A DNA stretch of 64,000 nucleotides from Azospirillum sp. TSA2s (GTDB taxonomy: Bacteria > Pseudomonadota > Alphaproteobacteria > Azospirillales > Azospirillaceae). Within the stretch, counting starts at the first letter, position 1. Each line of letters opens with the position of its first letter. A program made the position numbers and the translations under genes. Below, one piece after another: positions 51,520 through 60,926 of this stretch. Under the pieces are notes generated by a model that was not told where the DNA came from, ran no database searches, and saw only the letters and a program-made list of their open reading frames with translations. The stretch spans positions 1,761,501-1,825,500 of the forward strand of contig NZ_CP039650.1 of assembly GCF_004923315.1 (NCBI RefSeq). Reading direction: 5' to 3'.

Positions 51520-52443
51520 TTACTCCGCGGCGGCGGCGCGGGTTGTGCTGCGGTGGCTGTGGACCGCGTCGGCGGTGAAGACCGCCAGCGCCACCCAGAT
51601 GCAGGCGAAGGTGATGGCGTGGTTGCGGGTGAAGGCCTCGCCGTAGACCAGCACGCCCAGCAGAAGCTGCCCGGTTGGCCCGACATATTGCAGCAACCCG
51701 AGCGTGGTCAAGGTCAGCCGCGTCGCGCCGAACATGAACAGCACCAGCGGCACCGCCGTCATCGGCCCGGCCAGCACTAGCAGCGTGCTCTCGCCCCAGC
51801 CATGCCCGAAGGCGCCGTCGCCGCCCAGCCACAGCAGATAGCCGAGCGCGGCCGGCAGCAGCAGGGCGGTTTCCACCAGCAGCCCGATCACCGGGTCGAT
51901 CGCCGCCTTCTTGCGCACCAGGGCGTAGAAGCCGAAGGACAGCGCCAGCGACAGGGCGACCCAGGGCACGGTGCCATAGCTGACGACAAGGCTGCCGACG
52001 CCGGCCGCGGCGATGGCGACCGCCAGCATCCGGCCGCGGCTGAGCCGCTCATGCAGGAACAGCACGCCCAGCAGCACATTGACCAGCGGGTTGATGAAAT
52101 ATCCCAGGCTGGCCTCGACCAGCCGGCTGTTCACCACCGCCCAGATGAAGACGGTCCAATTGACGGTGACCAGCAGGGTGGTGACCACCAGAATGCCCAG
52201 CCGGCGCCAGCTGCCCACCGCGGCGACGACGGCCGCCGGCCCGCGGGTCGACAGCACGCCGATGCCGACCAGTACCACGGTCCACACCACGCGGTGCGCG
52301 ACGATCTCCACCGCCCCGACATCGCCCAGCGATTTGAAGAAGACCGGGTTGACCAGCCCCCAGATCAGGTATGAGGCGAGCGCCGCGACGAACGCTGCGG
52401 TTGTGGAGATCGGGGCCTTGGCGGGCGGCGGGGTCTGAACCAT
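51520..52443 (-). CDS. rarD: RarD-type EamA transporter
   Basis: A 307-residue, ten-helix DMT exporter. YLIWGLVNPVFFKSLGDVGAVEIVAHR at the N-terminus (about residues 20-46) and GLLQYVGPTGQLLLGVLVYGE at the C-terminus are the RarD signatures. RarD is linked to chloramphenicol resistance in some hosts; its natural substrate is unknown. It is convergent with the tetR gene after an 18-base gap. Confidence 0.9.
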   Translation of the reverse strand: MVQTPPPAKAPISTTAAFVAALASYLIWGLVNPVFFKSLGDVGAVEIVAHRVVWTVVLVGIGVLSTRGPAAVVAAVGSWRRLGILVVTTLLVTVNWTVFIWAVVNSRLVEASLGYFINPLVNVLLGVLFLHERLSRGRMLAVAIAAAGVGSLVVSYGTVPWVALSLALSFGFYALVRKKAAIDPVIGLLVETALLLPAALGYLLWLGGDGAFGHGWGESTLLVLAGPMTAVPLVLFMFGATRLTLTTLGLLQYVGPTGQLLLGVLVYGEAFTRNHAITFACIWVALAVFTADAVHSHRSTTRAAAAE

Positions 52444-52531
52444 ACCGTCCGTTTAGCACATTGTTTGTGCAATCCGGCAGCGGGGCGCCGGGCATGGCGG
52501 GGCTGCGCGCCGGGCATCGCTTCGCGGCATG

Positions 52532-53470
52532 CTAGAAACCGAGCGGGCGCTCGCTCGTCATCATCCGGTCGATCCAATGGGCGTGCGGCGCGAATCTTCG
52601 CTCAAACAGCCGCCACATGCCGGACTGGCCGCTGGCCGTCTCGATGACCGCCACCGAATCGCCGCCATGGCGGGCGGCCACCCGCTCAGCCCCCTCGGCA
52701 TAGGCGCCCATCAGCCAGCCGCGGCGGTCATAGGGTGGGCGGACCCAACCGATGGGGAAGAACCAGCGCGACAGATCCGGCTGGTGCACGCACAGCGCCC
52801 AGCCGACGATGACGTCACCCGCGCCGATGACCAGCGACAGGTCGGGGTCCAGCATGCCGCGCCAATGGGTGGGCCGTGCCCAGACCGGCGCCTCGCCGCG
52901 ATCGATCAGCGCCTGGACGAGCGTTTCCGCCTCGGTCCCGCGCTCCCGCCAGGACCACAGGCGAAAGCCTTCCGCCGTCATGCGCGTCATCAGCGAATCG
53001 CGGTCACGAAAGACCCTCACGGTGTCGCGCACGGCCCCGCAGATGCGCAGCCGCGACGGTTCCGGTTCCGGCCAGCCGGCGGCGCGCAGGGTGGCGGCGA
53101 AGGCATCCGCCGCCGGCAACCGGCTGGAATAGCTGACGGCCAGTTGCCGGACGCCGAGCGCGGGCAGGGCGCCCTCCAGCGCCGCCAGCAGCCGCAGCGC
53201 CAGTCCGCGCCGGCGCCAGGGCCGGGCGACGGTCAGCGACAGCAGCGTCTGCTCTCCCGCCTCCAAGGGGCGGCCCGGCGATACGGCCGACAGCGCAAGA
53301 CCGGTCGGCCGGTCACCGTCCCACGCGGCAACGGCGCAGGGCCGGCAAAGCCGCGTCTCTTCCGGGTCGGTGAGCGACAGCAGGGAGCGGTAGGACGCCC
53401 AGGTCAGTGGTGCCACCGCGTCGGCTTCGTCCGGAGAGACGGGGCGAATAACTTCTGATTGAATCATCAT
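52532..53470 (-). CDS. GNAT-family N-acetyltransferase-like protein
   Basis: A 312-residue protein with an N-terminal GNAT domain. SLTVARPWRRRGLALRLLAALEG, at about residues 77-99, is the acetyl-CoA-binding motif A. The C-terminal half is a second, degenerate GNAT-like domain (VIGAGDVIVGWALCV, then GAYAEGAERVAARHGGDSVAVIE). The substrate is unknown. It is divergent from the NHLP-type peptide gene with 170 bases between, so a shared function is possible but not shown. Confidence 0.8.
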   Translation of the reverse strand: MMIQSEVIRPVSPDEADAVAPLTWASYRSLLSLTDPEETRLCRPCAVAAWDGDRPTGLALSAVSPGRPLEAGEQTLLSLTVARPWRRRGLALRLLAALEGALPALGVRQLAVSYSSRLPAADAFAATLRAAGWPEPEPSRLRICGAVRDTVRVFRDRDSLMTRMTAEGFRLWSWRERGTEAETLVQALIDRGEAPVWARPTHWRGMLDPDLSLVIGAGDVIVGWALCVHQPDLSRWFFPIGWVRPPYDRRGWLMGAYAEGAERVAARHGGDSVAVIETASGQSGMWRLFERRFAPHAHWIDRMMTSERPLGF

Positions 53471-53640
53471 GGATCAAAATCCCGCCGCCGCAATCGCGTA
53501 ACGCGCAGATGGCGCAATACAATTTCCGCTTGCCGGTCCGTTGATTGCATGTATATAGCGATCTTATTGCCGCGTCTATGCTTGCCGGACCGGTGCATCG
53601 ATACGGTTTCAGTTTTTAAACAATTGCGGAAAGGTGGGTT

Positions 53641-53976
53641 ATGACTTCGCAGGCTGGTGTCGATCCTCTGCTGCAACTCCGTCGTCAAGCCGAAGCCGCC
53701 CTGGTGGATCGTGCGCAATCCGACGCTGCGTTCCGCGCTCTGCTGGTCAAGGACCCGCATGCGGCCCTGAAGACCCTGTTCGGCACCGATCCGATCCCCG
53801 GCATCGCCATCAAGGTGGTGGAGGAGCAGCCGGGCGAAATGACCCTGGTCCTGCCCGCCGCCGATCAGAGCGAGCTGCCGGACGACCTGCTGGACCTCGC
53901 CTCCGGCGGGACCAGCTTCTCCGCCTTCATCCTCTACGGCCCGAACGACGCGCCGCCGAAGCCGAAGAAGAAGTAA
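53641..53976 (+). CDS. NHLP-family (nitrile-hydratase-like leader) RiPP precursor candidate
   Basis: A 111-residue protein. Residues 10-88 resemble the nitrile hydratase alpha-subunit-derived leader of NHLP precursors: AALVDRAQSDAAFRALLVKDP, then IPGIAIKVVEEQPGEMTLVLP and ELPDDLLDLASGG. The double glycine at 88-89 is where such leaders are cut. The remaining 22 residues or so are hydrophobic, then proline/lysine-rich (ending PPKPKKK), with Ser and Thr but no Cys. No maturation enzyme, peptidase or NHLM ABC exporter is in the window. GGAAAGGTGGG precedes the ATG, and a terminator follows, so it is a monocistron. Confidence 0.72.
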   Translation: MTSQAGVDPLLQLRRQAEAALVDRAQSDAAFRALLVKDPHAALKTLFGTDPIPGIAIKVVEEQPGEMTLVLPAADQSELPDDLLDLASGGTSFSAFILYGPNDAPPKPKKK

Positions 53977-53988
53977 CGCCACACAAAG

Positions 53989-54018
53989 AAAAAGCCCCGC
54001 CGGAGCGGGGCTTTTTCT
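53989..54018. terminator. Bidirectional terminator between the NHLP gene and grxD
   Basis: AAAGCCCCGC (53991-54000) and GCGGGGCTTT (54005-54014) form a stem with loop CGGA. T-runs follow on both strands (TTTTTC rightward; CTTTTTCTTT leftward). It sits 15 bases after the NHLP stop and 26 bases past the grxD stop. Confidence 0.92.
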
Positions 54019-54043
54019 GTTCTGGCCTGGACCGGCGATGCCG

Positions 54044-54385
<342 letters not shown>

Positions 54386-54447
54386 GACTCGATAACCCTT
54401 CCGATTAGGCCCGGCGGTGCCGGGACCTTGTCCAATGTGACGAATAC

Positions 54448-54489
54448 TCAGGCGCCTTCCGGCATCCGCTTTTCAGGCGCCTTCCGGCA
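54448..54489. repeat. 17-bp direct repeat at the bolA 3' end
   Basis: TCAGGCGCCTTCCGGCA occurs at 54448-54464 and again at 54473-54489. The second copy is the last codons and stop of bolA; the first is a duplicate just downstream carrying a second in-phase-looking stop. It appears to be a small slippage duplication. Confidence 0.7.
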
Positions 54490-54712
54490 CCGCGGTGGTC
54501 AGCGCCAGGGCGTGCAGTTCGCCGCCCATCTTGCCCTGCAGGGACGCATAGACCATCTGGTGCTGCTGCACCCGGCTCTTGCCCTTGAAGGTGGCGGAGG
54601 TGACGAGCGCGGCATAGTGGTCGCCATCGCCCCGCAGGTCGGCGATCTCCACGACTGCGTCGGGGATGCCTTCCTTGATGAGCTTTTCGATCGTGGCGGC
54701 TTCCATCGCCAT
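54473..54712 (-). CDS. BolA-family protein (IbaG-like)
   Basis: A 79-residue BolA/IbaG-type protein. IEKLIKEGIPDAVVEIADLRGDGDHYAALVTS and SRVQQHQMVYASLQGKMGGELHALALTT cover the class II KH-like fold (about 8-75). A conserved His in RVQQHQMVY can bind a cluster together with CGFS glutaredoxin. It precedes grxD by 87 bases, so the two probably share a transcript and act as a Grx-BolA pair. Its 3' end is partly duplicated. Confidence 0.93.
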   Translation of the reverse strand: MAMEAATIEKLIKEGIPDAVVEIADLRGDGDHYAALVTSATFKGKSRVQQHQMVYASLQGKMGGELHALALTTAVPEGA

Positions 54713-54858
54713 GGGTACAGTCCTCGTTCTGTTCAGGATTGCCCCGCCCGGGCACGTGCTTCTCGAGATAGATTAGGTGCGGCCGGGCCGTTTGTCATCC
54801 ACCGGCAAATATTTGCCGTTCTCCGGAAGACGCCGTAACGGCCCGCGCCATCAGCAGC

Positions 54859-56160
54859 TCACTCGCCGAACACGCGCTTGAACACGGTGTCGACATGCTT
54901 GGTGTGGTAGGACATGTCGAACATCGGCTCCAGCTTGTCGCGGCCGATATGCTTGGCGATGTCGGGATCTGCCGACAGCAGGTCCAGATAGTTGCCGCCC
55001 TTCTCCCACACCTGCATGGCGTTGCGCTGCACCGCCTTGTAGCTGTCCTCGCGGCTCATGCCGGCCTGGGTCAGCGCCAGCAGGACGCGCTGCGAGAAGA
55101 CCAGACCGCCCAGATCGTCCAGGTTCTTCTGCATGCGCTCCGGATAGACCACCAGCTTTTCCATCATGCTGGTCAGGCGCACCAGGGCGAAGTCCAGCGT
55201 GACGGTGGCGTCGGGGCCGATCATCCGCTCGACCGAGCTGTGGGAGATGTCGCGCTCGTGCCACAGCGCGACATTCTCCAGCGCCGGGACCACGGCGGAG
55301 CGCACGATGCGGGCCAGACCGGTCAGGTTTTCCGACAGGACCGGGTTGCGCTTGTGCGGCATCGCCGACGAGCCCTTCTGGCCGGGGTGGAAATACTCCT
55401 CCGCCTCGCGAACCTCGGTGCGCTGCAGGTGGCGGACTTCCGTCGCCAGATTCTCGATGCTCGACGCGATCACGCCCAGCACGGAGAAGAAGAAGGCGTG
55501 GCGGTCGCGCGGGATGACCTGGGTCGACACCGGCTCCACCGACAGGCCCAGCTTGGCGGCGACATGCTCCTCCACCCGCGGGTCGATGTTGGCGAAGGTG
55601 CCGACGGCGCCGGAGATGGCGCAGGTGGCGATGTCCTGGCGCGCCTGGACCAGACGCTCGCGCCCGCGGGCGAAGGCGGCGTAATGGCCGGCCAGCTTCA
55701 GGCCGAAGGTCGTCGGCTCGGCATGGATGCCGTGGCTGCGGCCGATGGTGACGGTGTTCTTGTGCTCGTACGCCCGGCGCTTCAGCGCGGCCAGCAGGGC
55801 GTCCATGTCGGCCAGCAGCAGGTCGGCGGCCTGGGTCATCTGCACGGCGAGACAGGTGTCCAGCACGTCCGACGAGGTCATGCCCTGGTGGACGAAGCGG
55901 GCCTCGGGGCCGACATACTCGGCGAGGTTGGTCAGGAAGGCGATGACGTCGTGCCGGGTCTCGCGCTCGATCTCGTCGATGCGGTCGATCTCCCACTTGC
56001 CGCGCTCCCACACCGCCTTGGCGGCGTCCTTCGGGATCACGCCCAGCTCGGCCTGCGCGTCGCAGGCGTGCGCCTCGATCTCGAACCAGATGCGGAAGCG
56101 GTTTTCCGGCTCCCAGATGCGGGCCATTTCGGGGCGGGTATAGCGGGGTATCATCGGCAC
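54859..56160 (-). CDS. purB: Adenylosuccinate lyase
   Basis: A 433-residue PurB of the fumarase/aspartase superfamily. It acts twice in purine synthesis, removing fumarate from SAICAR and from adenylosuccinate. IPRYTRPEMARIW is the family start, TSSDVLDTC an active-site loop, and GSSAMPHKRNPVLSENLTGL the signature with the catalytic serine. Length is as expected for the shorter bacterial form. It is a lone gene here, some 30 kb from purC-purS. Confidence 0.96.
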   Translation of the reverse strand: MPMIPRYTRPEMARIWEPENRFRIWFEIEAHACDAQAELGVIPKDAAKAVWERGKWEIDRIDEIERETRHDVIAFLTNLAEYVGPEARFVHQGMTSSDVLDTCLAVQMTQAADLLLADMDALLAALKRRAYEHKNTVTIGRSHGIHAEPTTFGLKLAGHYAAFARGRERLVQARQDIATCAISGAVGTFANIDPRVEEHVAAKLGLSVEPVSTQVIPRDRHAFFFSVLGVIASSIENLATEVRHLQRTEVREAEEYFHPGQKGSSAMPHKRNPVLSENLTGLARIVRSAVVPALENVALWHERDISHSSVERMIGPDATVTLDFALVRLTSMMEKLVVYPERMQKNLDDLGGLVFSQRVLLALTQAGMSREDSYKAVQRNAMQVWEKGGNYLDLLSADPDIAKHIGRDKLEPMFDMSYHTKHVDTVFKRVFGE

Positions 56161-56603
56161 TCTCCGGAGGATGCGGGCGCTGGGTCTCGGGCGCTGGGTC
56201 GGGGGTGGCTTGCGGGTCTCAAAGCCACGCGCGCGCGACCATAGCGGTGCCGGGGGGCGTTTTAAAGCCTCACGATGCGCCGTGCCCGACCCGGCCCGGA
56301 CCTGGCCACGACCGGGCGCCTGCGACGGCCTGCGGCGTCATTAATCTTCACGGTCGAATCGTTGCCGGCCGAAGGGAATCCGCGCCTAAGAATGAATGGA
56401 CCGACTTTCCGGCGATTCCCTGTCCGTTCGCCGCGGCGCCACCCCATGGCGATCCAAGGGAGAGGAAAACAGTCAAAGAGTCGCGCCGTGGTGGATTTGA
56501 TTCGCTTGCAGTTGAATCGGAACGAGCATTAAGCAACACTTGCACAGCGCATCGGGGCCGGCCCAAGCCCGCATCCGGAAAGCCTATCCGAAGGGAGCCC
56601 TTC
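56161..56603. other. Intergenic region between purB and the GGDEF-EAL gene
   Basis: This 443-base gap separates divergent genes. An 85-codon frame (56275-56532) is very Arg/Pro-rich and lacks a ribosome site, so I do not call it. AAGGGAG at 56591-56597 is the ribosome site of the downstream gene. No strong hairpin, sigma-54 match or RNA gene is seen. Confidence 0.4.
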
Positions 56604-59600
56604 TTGTCCGACCCCGTCGTCGAACTGGTCCGTGCGCCGTCGCGCTCGTCCGACGAGGCCCGGCTCTACCGCCTGCAGTTCCTGGCGTCGATGGCGCTGG
56701 TGTCGGCGCTCGTCCTCGGGCTTGGCTTCTACTTCGTCTGGCAGCATTGGGCCGACCTGGAGCACGACCTGCACCAGAGCGAGACGCGCTATCTCCAGGA
56801 GCAGCGTCAGACCCTGATGCAGGAGGTGGAGAACGCGCAATCCTATCTCGCCTACATGCGCTCTCGCGTCGAGCCGCTGCTGAAGGACCATCTGCGCACC
56901 CAGGTGAACGAGGCCTATGCCATCGCCCGCAGCGTCCATGACCGGGAACGGAACATCCTGCCCGAAGCGGCGGTGAAGGAATCGATCAAGCAGACCCTGC
57001 GGCCGCTGCGCTTTTCCGGCGGTCGCGGCTACTACTTCATCCACGACATGAACGGCAACTCGGTCCTGATGCCGGTGGATCCGTCGCGGGAGGGGACGCC
57101 AAAGGACGGAACGTCGCCCTCCGCCGTGCCCGACACGGCGGAGGATTCGGTCGTGGGCGAGCTGATGCGGGCGGCCCATGACCCCAACCGGCGCGGCTTC
57201 GCCCGCTATCGCGTGAACCAGCCCGACGATCCGGCGCAGACCGTCGACAAGCTGGCCTTCGTCCGCCTGTTCGAACCCTATGACTGGCTGATCGGCGCCA
57301 GCGATTCTCTGAGCGCCGTGGAGACGCGGCTGCAGCATGAATCGCTGGATCGCCTGCGCGCCTTCCGGTTCGGCGAGACCGGCTTCATCGGCGTGCTGCG
57401 CCAGGACGGGCAGGTGCTGCTGTCGCCCACCGCTCCGGCGTCGGAGGGGATGAACGCCCGTGACCTGCCATGGAGGACCGAGCGCGACATCGTCACCCGC
57501 ATGCTGGACGTCGGGCGCCAGGGCGGCGGCGAGCTGCGCTACGACTGGATCCATCCGGTCTCGGCGCGGCCGACGCCGAAGATGGCTTATGTTTCCGCCC
57601 CAAACGTCTGGGGCTGGATCCTGGTCGCCGGCTCCTACATCGACGATGTCGGCCGCGAGATGGAGGCCCGCCGGGCGGAGATCAGCCGCGGCGTCAACCA
57701 GCGGGTCTGGACCACGGTCGCCGTGCTGGGCGTGGCGCTGGCGGCCTCGGTCGGCGTGTCGTGGCTGGTCACCGGCTGGATCCGGCGCATCGTCGGCAGC
57801 TACCAGTTGCGGGTCCGGCACAGCGACAGCATGCTGCGCGAACGGGCGCGCCAGCTCTATCTCGCCAACTTCTTCATCGACCACGTGTCGGAGATCGTCG
57901 TGCTGGCCGATGCCGGCCTGCGCATCGCCTACGTCAACCCGTTCGGCTGCAAGGCGCTGGGCGGCAGGCTGGACGATCTCGTGATGGGGCAGGCCGACCT
58001 GCTGAAGCGCTTCGCCGCGGAGGGGGAGGACGCGGCCAGCCATTACGAGACCGCCTATCTCACCGCCGACGGCCGCATGCTGGAGCTTGAGGTCACCGCC
58101 AGCCGCATCACTTACGAGGGCGACGTCTATTACTCCGCCATCGCCCGCGATATCAGCGAGCGCAAGCGGGCGGAATGGCAGCTGCGGCTGTCGGCCAAGG
58201 TGTTCGACAACGCGGCGGAGGGCATGTTCGTCGCCAACGAACACCGGCAGATCGTCGCCGCCAACGACGCCTTCTCCCGCATCACCGGCTATGGGCGGGA
58301 CGAGGTGCTGGGCCGCGGCCCGGAATTCCTGCGCTCCGACCGCAATCCGCCGGACTTCTATGAAGAGCTTTGGGCGCAGCTGCGCGCCGAGGGCCATTGG
58401 GCCGGCGAGATCTGGAGCACCCGCAAGAACGGCGAGGTGTTTCCGGAATGGCTGAGCGTCAAGCTGGTCAGGAACGAGGACGGCGCCGTCGCCAACTACA
58501 TCGCCGCCTTCACCGACATCACCGAGACCCGCGCGCAGGAGGAGCGCATCCGCCATCTGGCGCAGTTCGACTTCCTGACCGACCTGCCCAACCGCTTCCT
58601 GCTGCGCGACCGGCTGGAACGCGCGATCCTGGTCGCCGGCCGCCACGGCACCAAGGTGGGACTGCTGTTCGTCGATCTCGACCGCTTCAAGACCATCAAC
58701 GACAGTCTGGGCCATCAGGTCGGCGACGGCCTTCTGCGCGAGGTGGCGGTGCGGCTGAGCGGCACCGTGCGGGCCAGCGACACGGTCAGCCGGCAGGGCG
58801 GCGACGAGTTCATCATCCTCATCAGCGACATGGACAGCCCGGACGCTGCCGGCACCGTCGCGCGCAAGGTGCTGCACGCCCTGTCGGAACCCTATCTGAT
58901 CGACGGGCACGAGCTGCAGGTCACGCCGTCCATCGGCATCGCGATCTATCCCGACGACGGCACCGGCATCGACGCGCTGCTGAAGAGCGCCGACATGGCG
59001 ATGTACGCCGCCAAGGAGGCCGGGCGCGCGACCTACCGGTTCTTCACGCCGGAGCTGAACCGCCGCGCGTCGGATCGCATGTGGACGGAAAACAACCTGC
59101 GCCGCGCCTTGGCCAACAACGAGCTGGAGCTGCATTTCCAGCCGCAGTTCTCGCTGGACGACCGCCGGCTGGTCGGGGCGGAGGCGCTGGTGCGCTGGCG
59201 CCAGCCCGACGGCACGCTGATCATGCCCGGCCAGTTCATTCCGGTGGCCGAGGATACCGGCCTGATCCTGCCGCTCGGCGACTGGGTGCTGGGTGAGGCT
59301 TGCCGCCGGGTGTCGGAACTGCTGCGCCACCGCGACCTGCTGATCGCCATCAACCTGTCGGCGGTGCAGGTGCGCCGCCCCGGATTGGCCGAGCGGGTGG
59401 CGGGCTGGCTGTCGGCCTACGGCATCCCGCCGTCGGCGCTGGAACTGGAAGTGACGGAAAGCGTCCTGATGGACGAGTCCGACGTTGTCTCGGAAACCTT
59501 CTCGCAGCTGCGCGAGATGGGCGTGCCGCTCGCCATCGACGATTTCGGCACCGGCTATTCCTCGCTGGCCTATCTGAAGCGCTTCCGCGTCGACAAGCTG

Positions 59601-59876
59601 AAGATCGACCGCAGCTTCGTCAGCGGCCTGCAGGCCGACGACCCGGACAGCGGCGCCATCGCCGAGGCGATCATCGGCATGGCCCGGTCCTTGCGCATGC
59701 AGACGCTGGCCGAAGGGGTGGAGACGGAGGAGCAGTACGACTGCCTCGCCGGGATGGGCTGCGACCAGTGCCAGGGCTATCTGCTGGGCCGCCCGATGCC
59801 CTACGAGGATTTCCTGGAGTTCGTCCGGCGCGATGCCGCCGCGGCCGGGCTGCTGGTGGCGGAGGTGGTGGACTAG
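56604..59876 (+). CDS. Membrane Cache-PAS-PAS-GGDEF-EAL cyclic-di-GMP protein
   Basis: A 1090-residue membrane sensor read from TTG 56604, which has AAGGGAG 6 bases upstream. Helix 1 is about 25-47 and helix 2 about 368-392. The periplasmic part holds two Cache-like modules (GGRGYYFIHDMNGNSVLM; FGETGFIGVLRQDGQVLLS). Two PAS domains follow, then GGDEF (RQGGDEFIIL, intact) and EAL (EALVRW, later DDFGTGYSSLAYLKRF and KIDRSFV, intact). It may both make and degrade c-di-GMP; the balance cannot be predicted. It could couple an external small molecule to motility or attachment. Confidence 0.92.
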   Translation: MSDPVVELVRAPSRSSDEARLYRLQFLASMALVSALVLGLGFYFVWQHWADLEHDLHQSETRYLQEQRQTLMQEVENAQSYLAYMRSRVEPLLKDHLRTQVNEAYAIARSVHDRERNILPEAAVKESIKQTLRPLRFSGGRGYYFIHDMNGNSVLMPVDPSREGTPKDGTSPSAVPDTAEDSVVGELMRAAHDPNRRGFARYRVNQPDDPAQTVDKLAFVRLFEPYDWLIGASDSLSAVETRLQHESLDRLRAFRFGETGFIGVLRQDGQVLLSPTAPASEGMNARDLPWRTERDIVTRMLDVGRQGGGELRYDWIHPVSARPTPKMAYVSAPNVWGWILVAGSYIDDVGREMEARRAEISRGVNQRVWTTVAVLGVALAASVGVSWLVTGWIRRIVGSYQLRVRHSDSMLRERARQLYLANFFIDHVSEIVVLADAGLRIAYVNPFGCKALGGRLDDLVMGQADLLKRFAAEGEDAASHYETAYLTADGRMLELEVTASRITYEGDVYYSAIARDISERKRAEWQLRLSAKVFDNAAEGMFVANEHRQIVAANDAFSRITGYGRDEVLGRGPEFLRSDRNPPDFYEELWAQLRAEGHWAGEIWSTRKNGEVFPEWLSVKLVRNEDGAVANYIAAFTDITETRAQEERIRHLAQFDFLTDLPNRFLLRDRLERAILVAGRHGTKVGLLFVDLDRFKTINDSLGHQVGDGLLREVAVRLSGTVRASDTVSRQGGDEFIILISDMDSPDAAGTVARKVLHALSEPYLIDGHELQVTPSIGIAIYPDDGTGIDALLKSADMAMYAAKEAGRATYRFFTPELNRRASDRMWTENNLRRALANNELELHFQPQFSLDDRRLVGAEALVRWRQPDGTLIMPGQFIPVAEDTGLILPLGDWVLGEACRRVSELLRHRDLLIAINLSAVQVRRPGLAERVAGWLSAYGIPPSALELEVTESVLMDESDVVSETFSQLREMGVPLAIDDFGTGYSSLAYLKRFRVDKLKIDRSFVSGLQADDPDSGAIAEAIIGMARSLRMQTLAEGVETEEQYDCLAGMGCDQCQGYLLGRPMPYEDFLEFVRRDAAAAGLLVAEVVD

Positions 59877-59897
59877 GCGCCCATACCCGCACTGCGA

Positions 59898-60656
59898 TCA
59901 CCCGTAGCGCAGCAGCCTTGTCCCGTTCGCCTTCAGCCATGCCCGCGGCCATTCCACGCCGGTGCCGTCGGTCAGGCTGGCGCACAGCGCCCAGAAGCGC
60001 GGGGAATGGTTCATTTCGCGCAGATGCGCCACCTCATGGCCGACGACATAATCCAGCACCGGTTCGGGCGTCAGGATCAGGCGCCAGGAGAAGGACAGCC
60101 GGCCGGTGGACGAACAGCTGCCCCAGCGGCTCCTGGTGTCGCGGATGGTGACGGCGGCGACGCGGGCGCCGATGGTCGCGGCCTTCAACCGGGCGCGGGC
60201 TGCCAGTTCGCGCTTGGCCTCGGCGGTCAGGAAATCGCGGATGCGGCGGGCGATGTGCTCGGGTTGGCCGCCGACCAGCAGGGCGCCGTCCTCGATCCGG
60301 GTCGCGCCGCGCAGGGCGGGGTCGTGGCGGATGACATGCTCGACGCCGAGATAGGGCACGCTGGCGCCGTCGGCGAAGGGCAGGGAGGGCGGCATCGCCG
60401 CCAGCCGTGCCCGCAGCCAACCGTCATGGCGGCCGACGAACTGGCGGGCGTCGGTTTCCGACACGCCGACCGGCACCACCACCTGGACCAGCCCGCGGCC
60501 GGGATCGACGCGCAGGGTCATGCGGGTGGCGCGCGCGCTCTCCCGCAACTCCAGCGGCATGGGCAGGCCGGAAATCTCCAGCGCCCGCGGCGGCTGGGGC
60601 GGTCGGGCGGCGGATCGCTTGCGGCGACGGGACGGGGCGGGGCGGCGTTGCACCAT
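59898..60656 (-). CDS. YgjP-like zinc metallopeptidase-domain protein
   Basis: A 252-residue DUF45/YgjP protein. The zinc-binding motif is GHEVAHLREMNHSPRFW, with a third ligand in NHSPRFW, and RSRWGSCSSTGRLSFSWRLI is the other conserved block. The N-terminus is basic and low complexity. Members look like WLM/SprT-type gluzincins; a peptidase role has not been firmly shown. It is convergent with the GGDEF-EAL gene. Confidence 0.88.
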   Translation of the reverse strand: MVQRRPAPSRRRKRSAARPPQPPRALEISGLPMPLELRESARATRMTLRVDPGRGLVQVVVPVGVSETDARQFVGRHDGWLRARLAAMPPSLPFADGASVPYLGVEHVIRHDPALRGATRIEDGALLVGGQPEHIARRIRDFLTAEAKRELAARARLKAATIGARVAAVTIRDTRSRWGSCSSTGRLSFSWRLILTPEPVLDYVVGHEVAHLREMNHSPRFWALCASLTDGTGVEWPRAWLKANGTRLLRYG

Positions 60657-60926
60657 GGGCGTCTTATAGCGCGGCCGACGCCGGATGCGGAAGCGTCCTC
60701 CGCCCTTTGTCGGAATGGCGCAGCGGCCCGGCTTCTGATCTAAGTCTTAAGGCTTTCGAACGAACTTAGGCCATGGGGTGGACTGAGGTCACATTTGACA
60801 CGATCGATTGGAGCACAAGATAAAGCAGAGGTAACGCGGCGGTCAGTGGACCTCCCTTTTATCGCCGGTCCTGCCGTCCGTTTTCCTGTTGTTGGTCTTT
60901 CCCGTAGCCTTGCCGAGTACACGCCA

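Noticed and set aside
56529..59330. 933-codon minus-strand frame antisense to the GGDEF-EAL gene
   Set aside because: Low-complexity composition and no motif; the plus strand has intact Cache, PAS, GGDEF and EAL domains.
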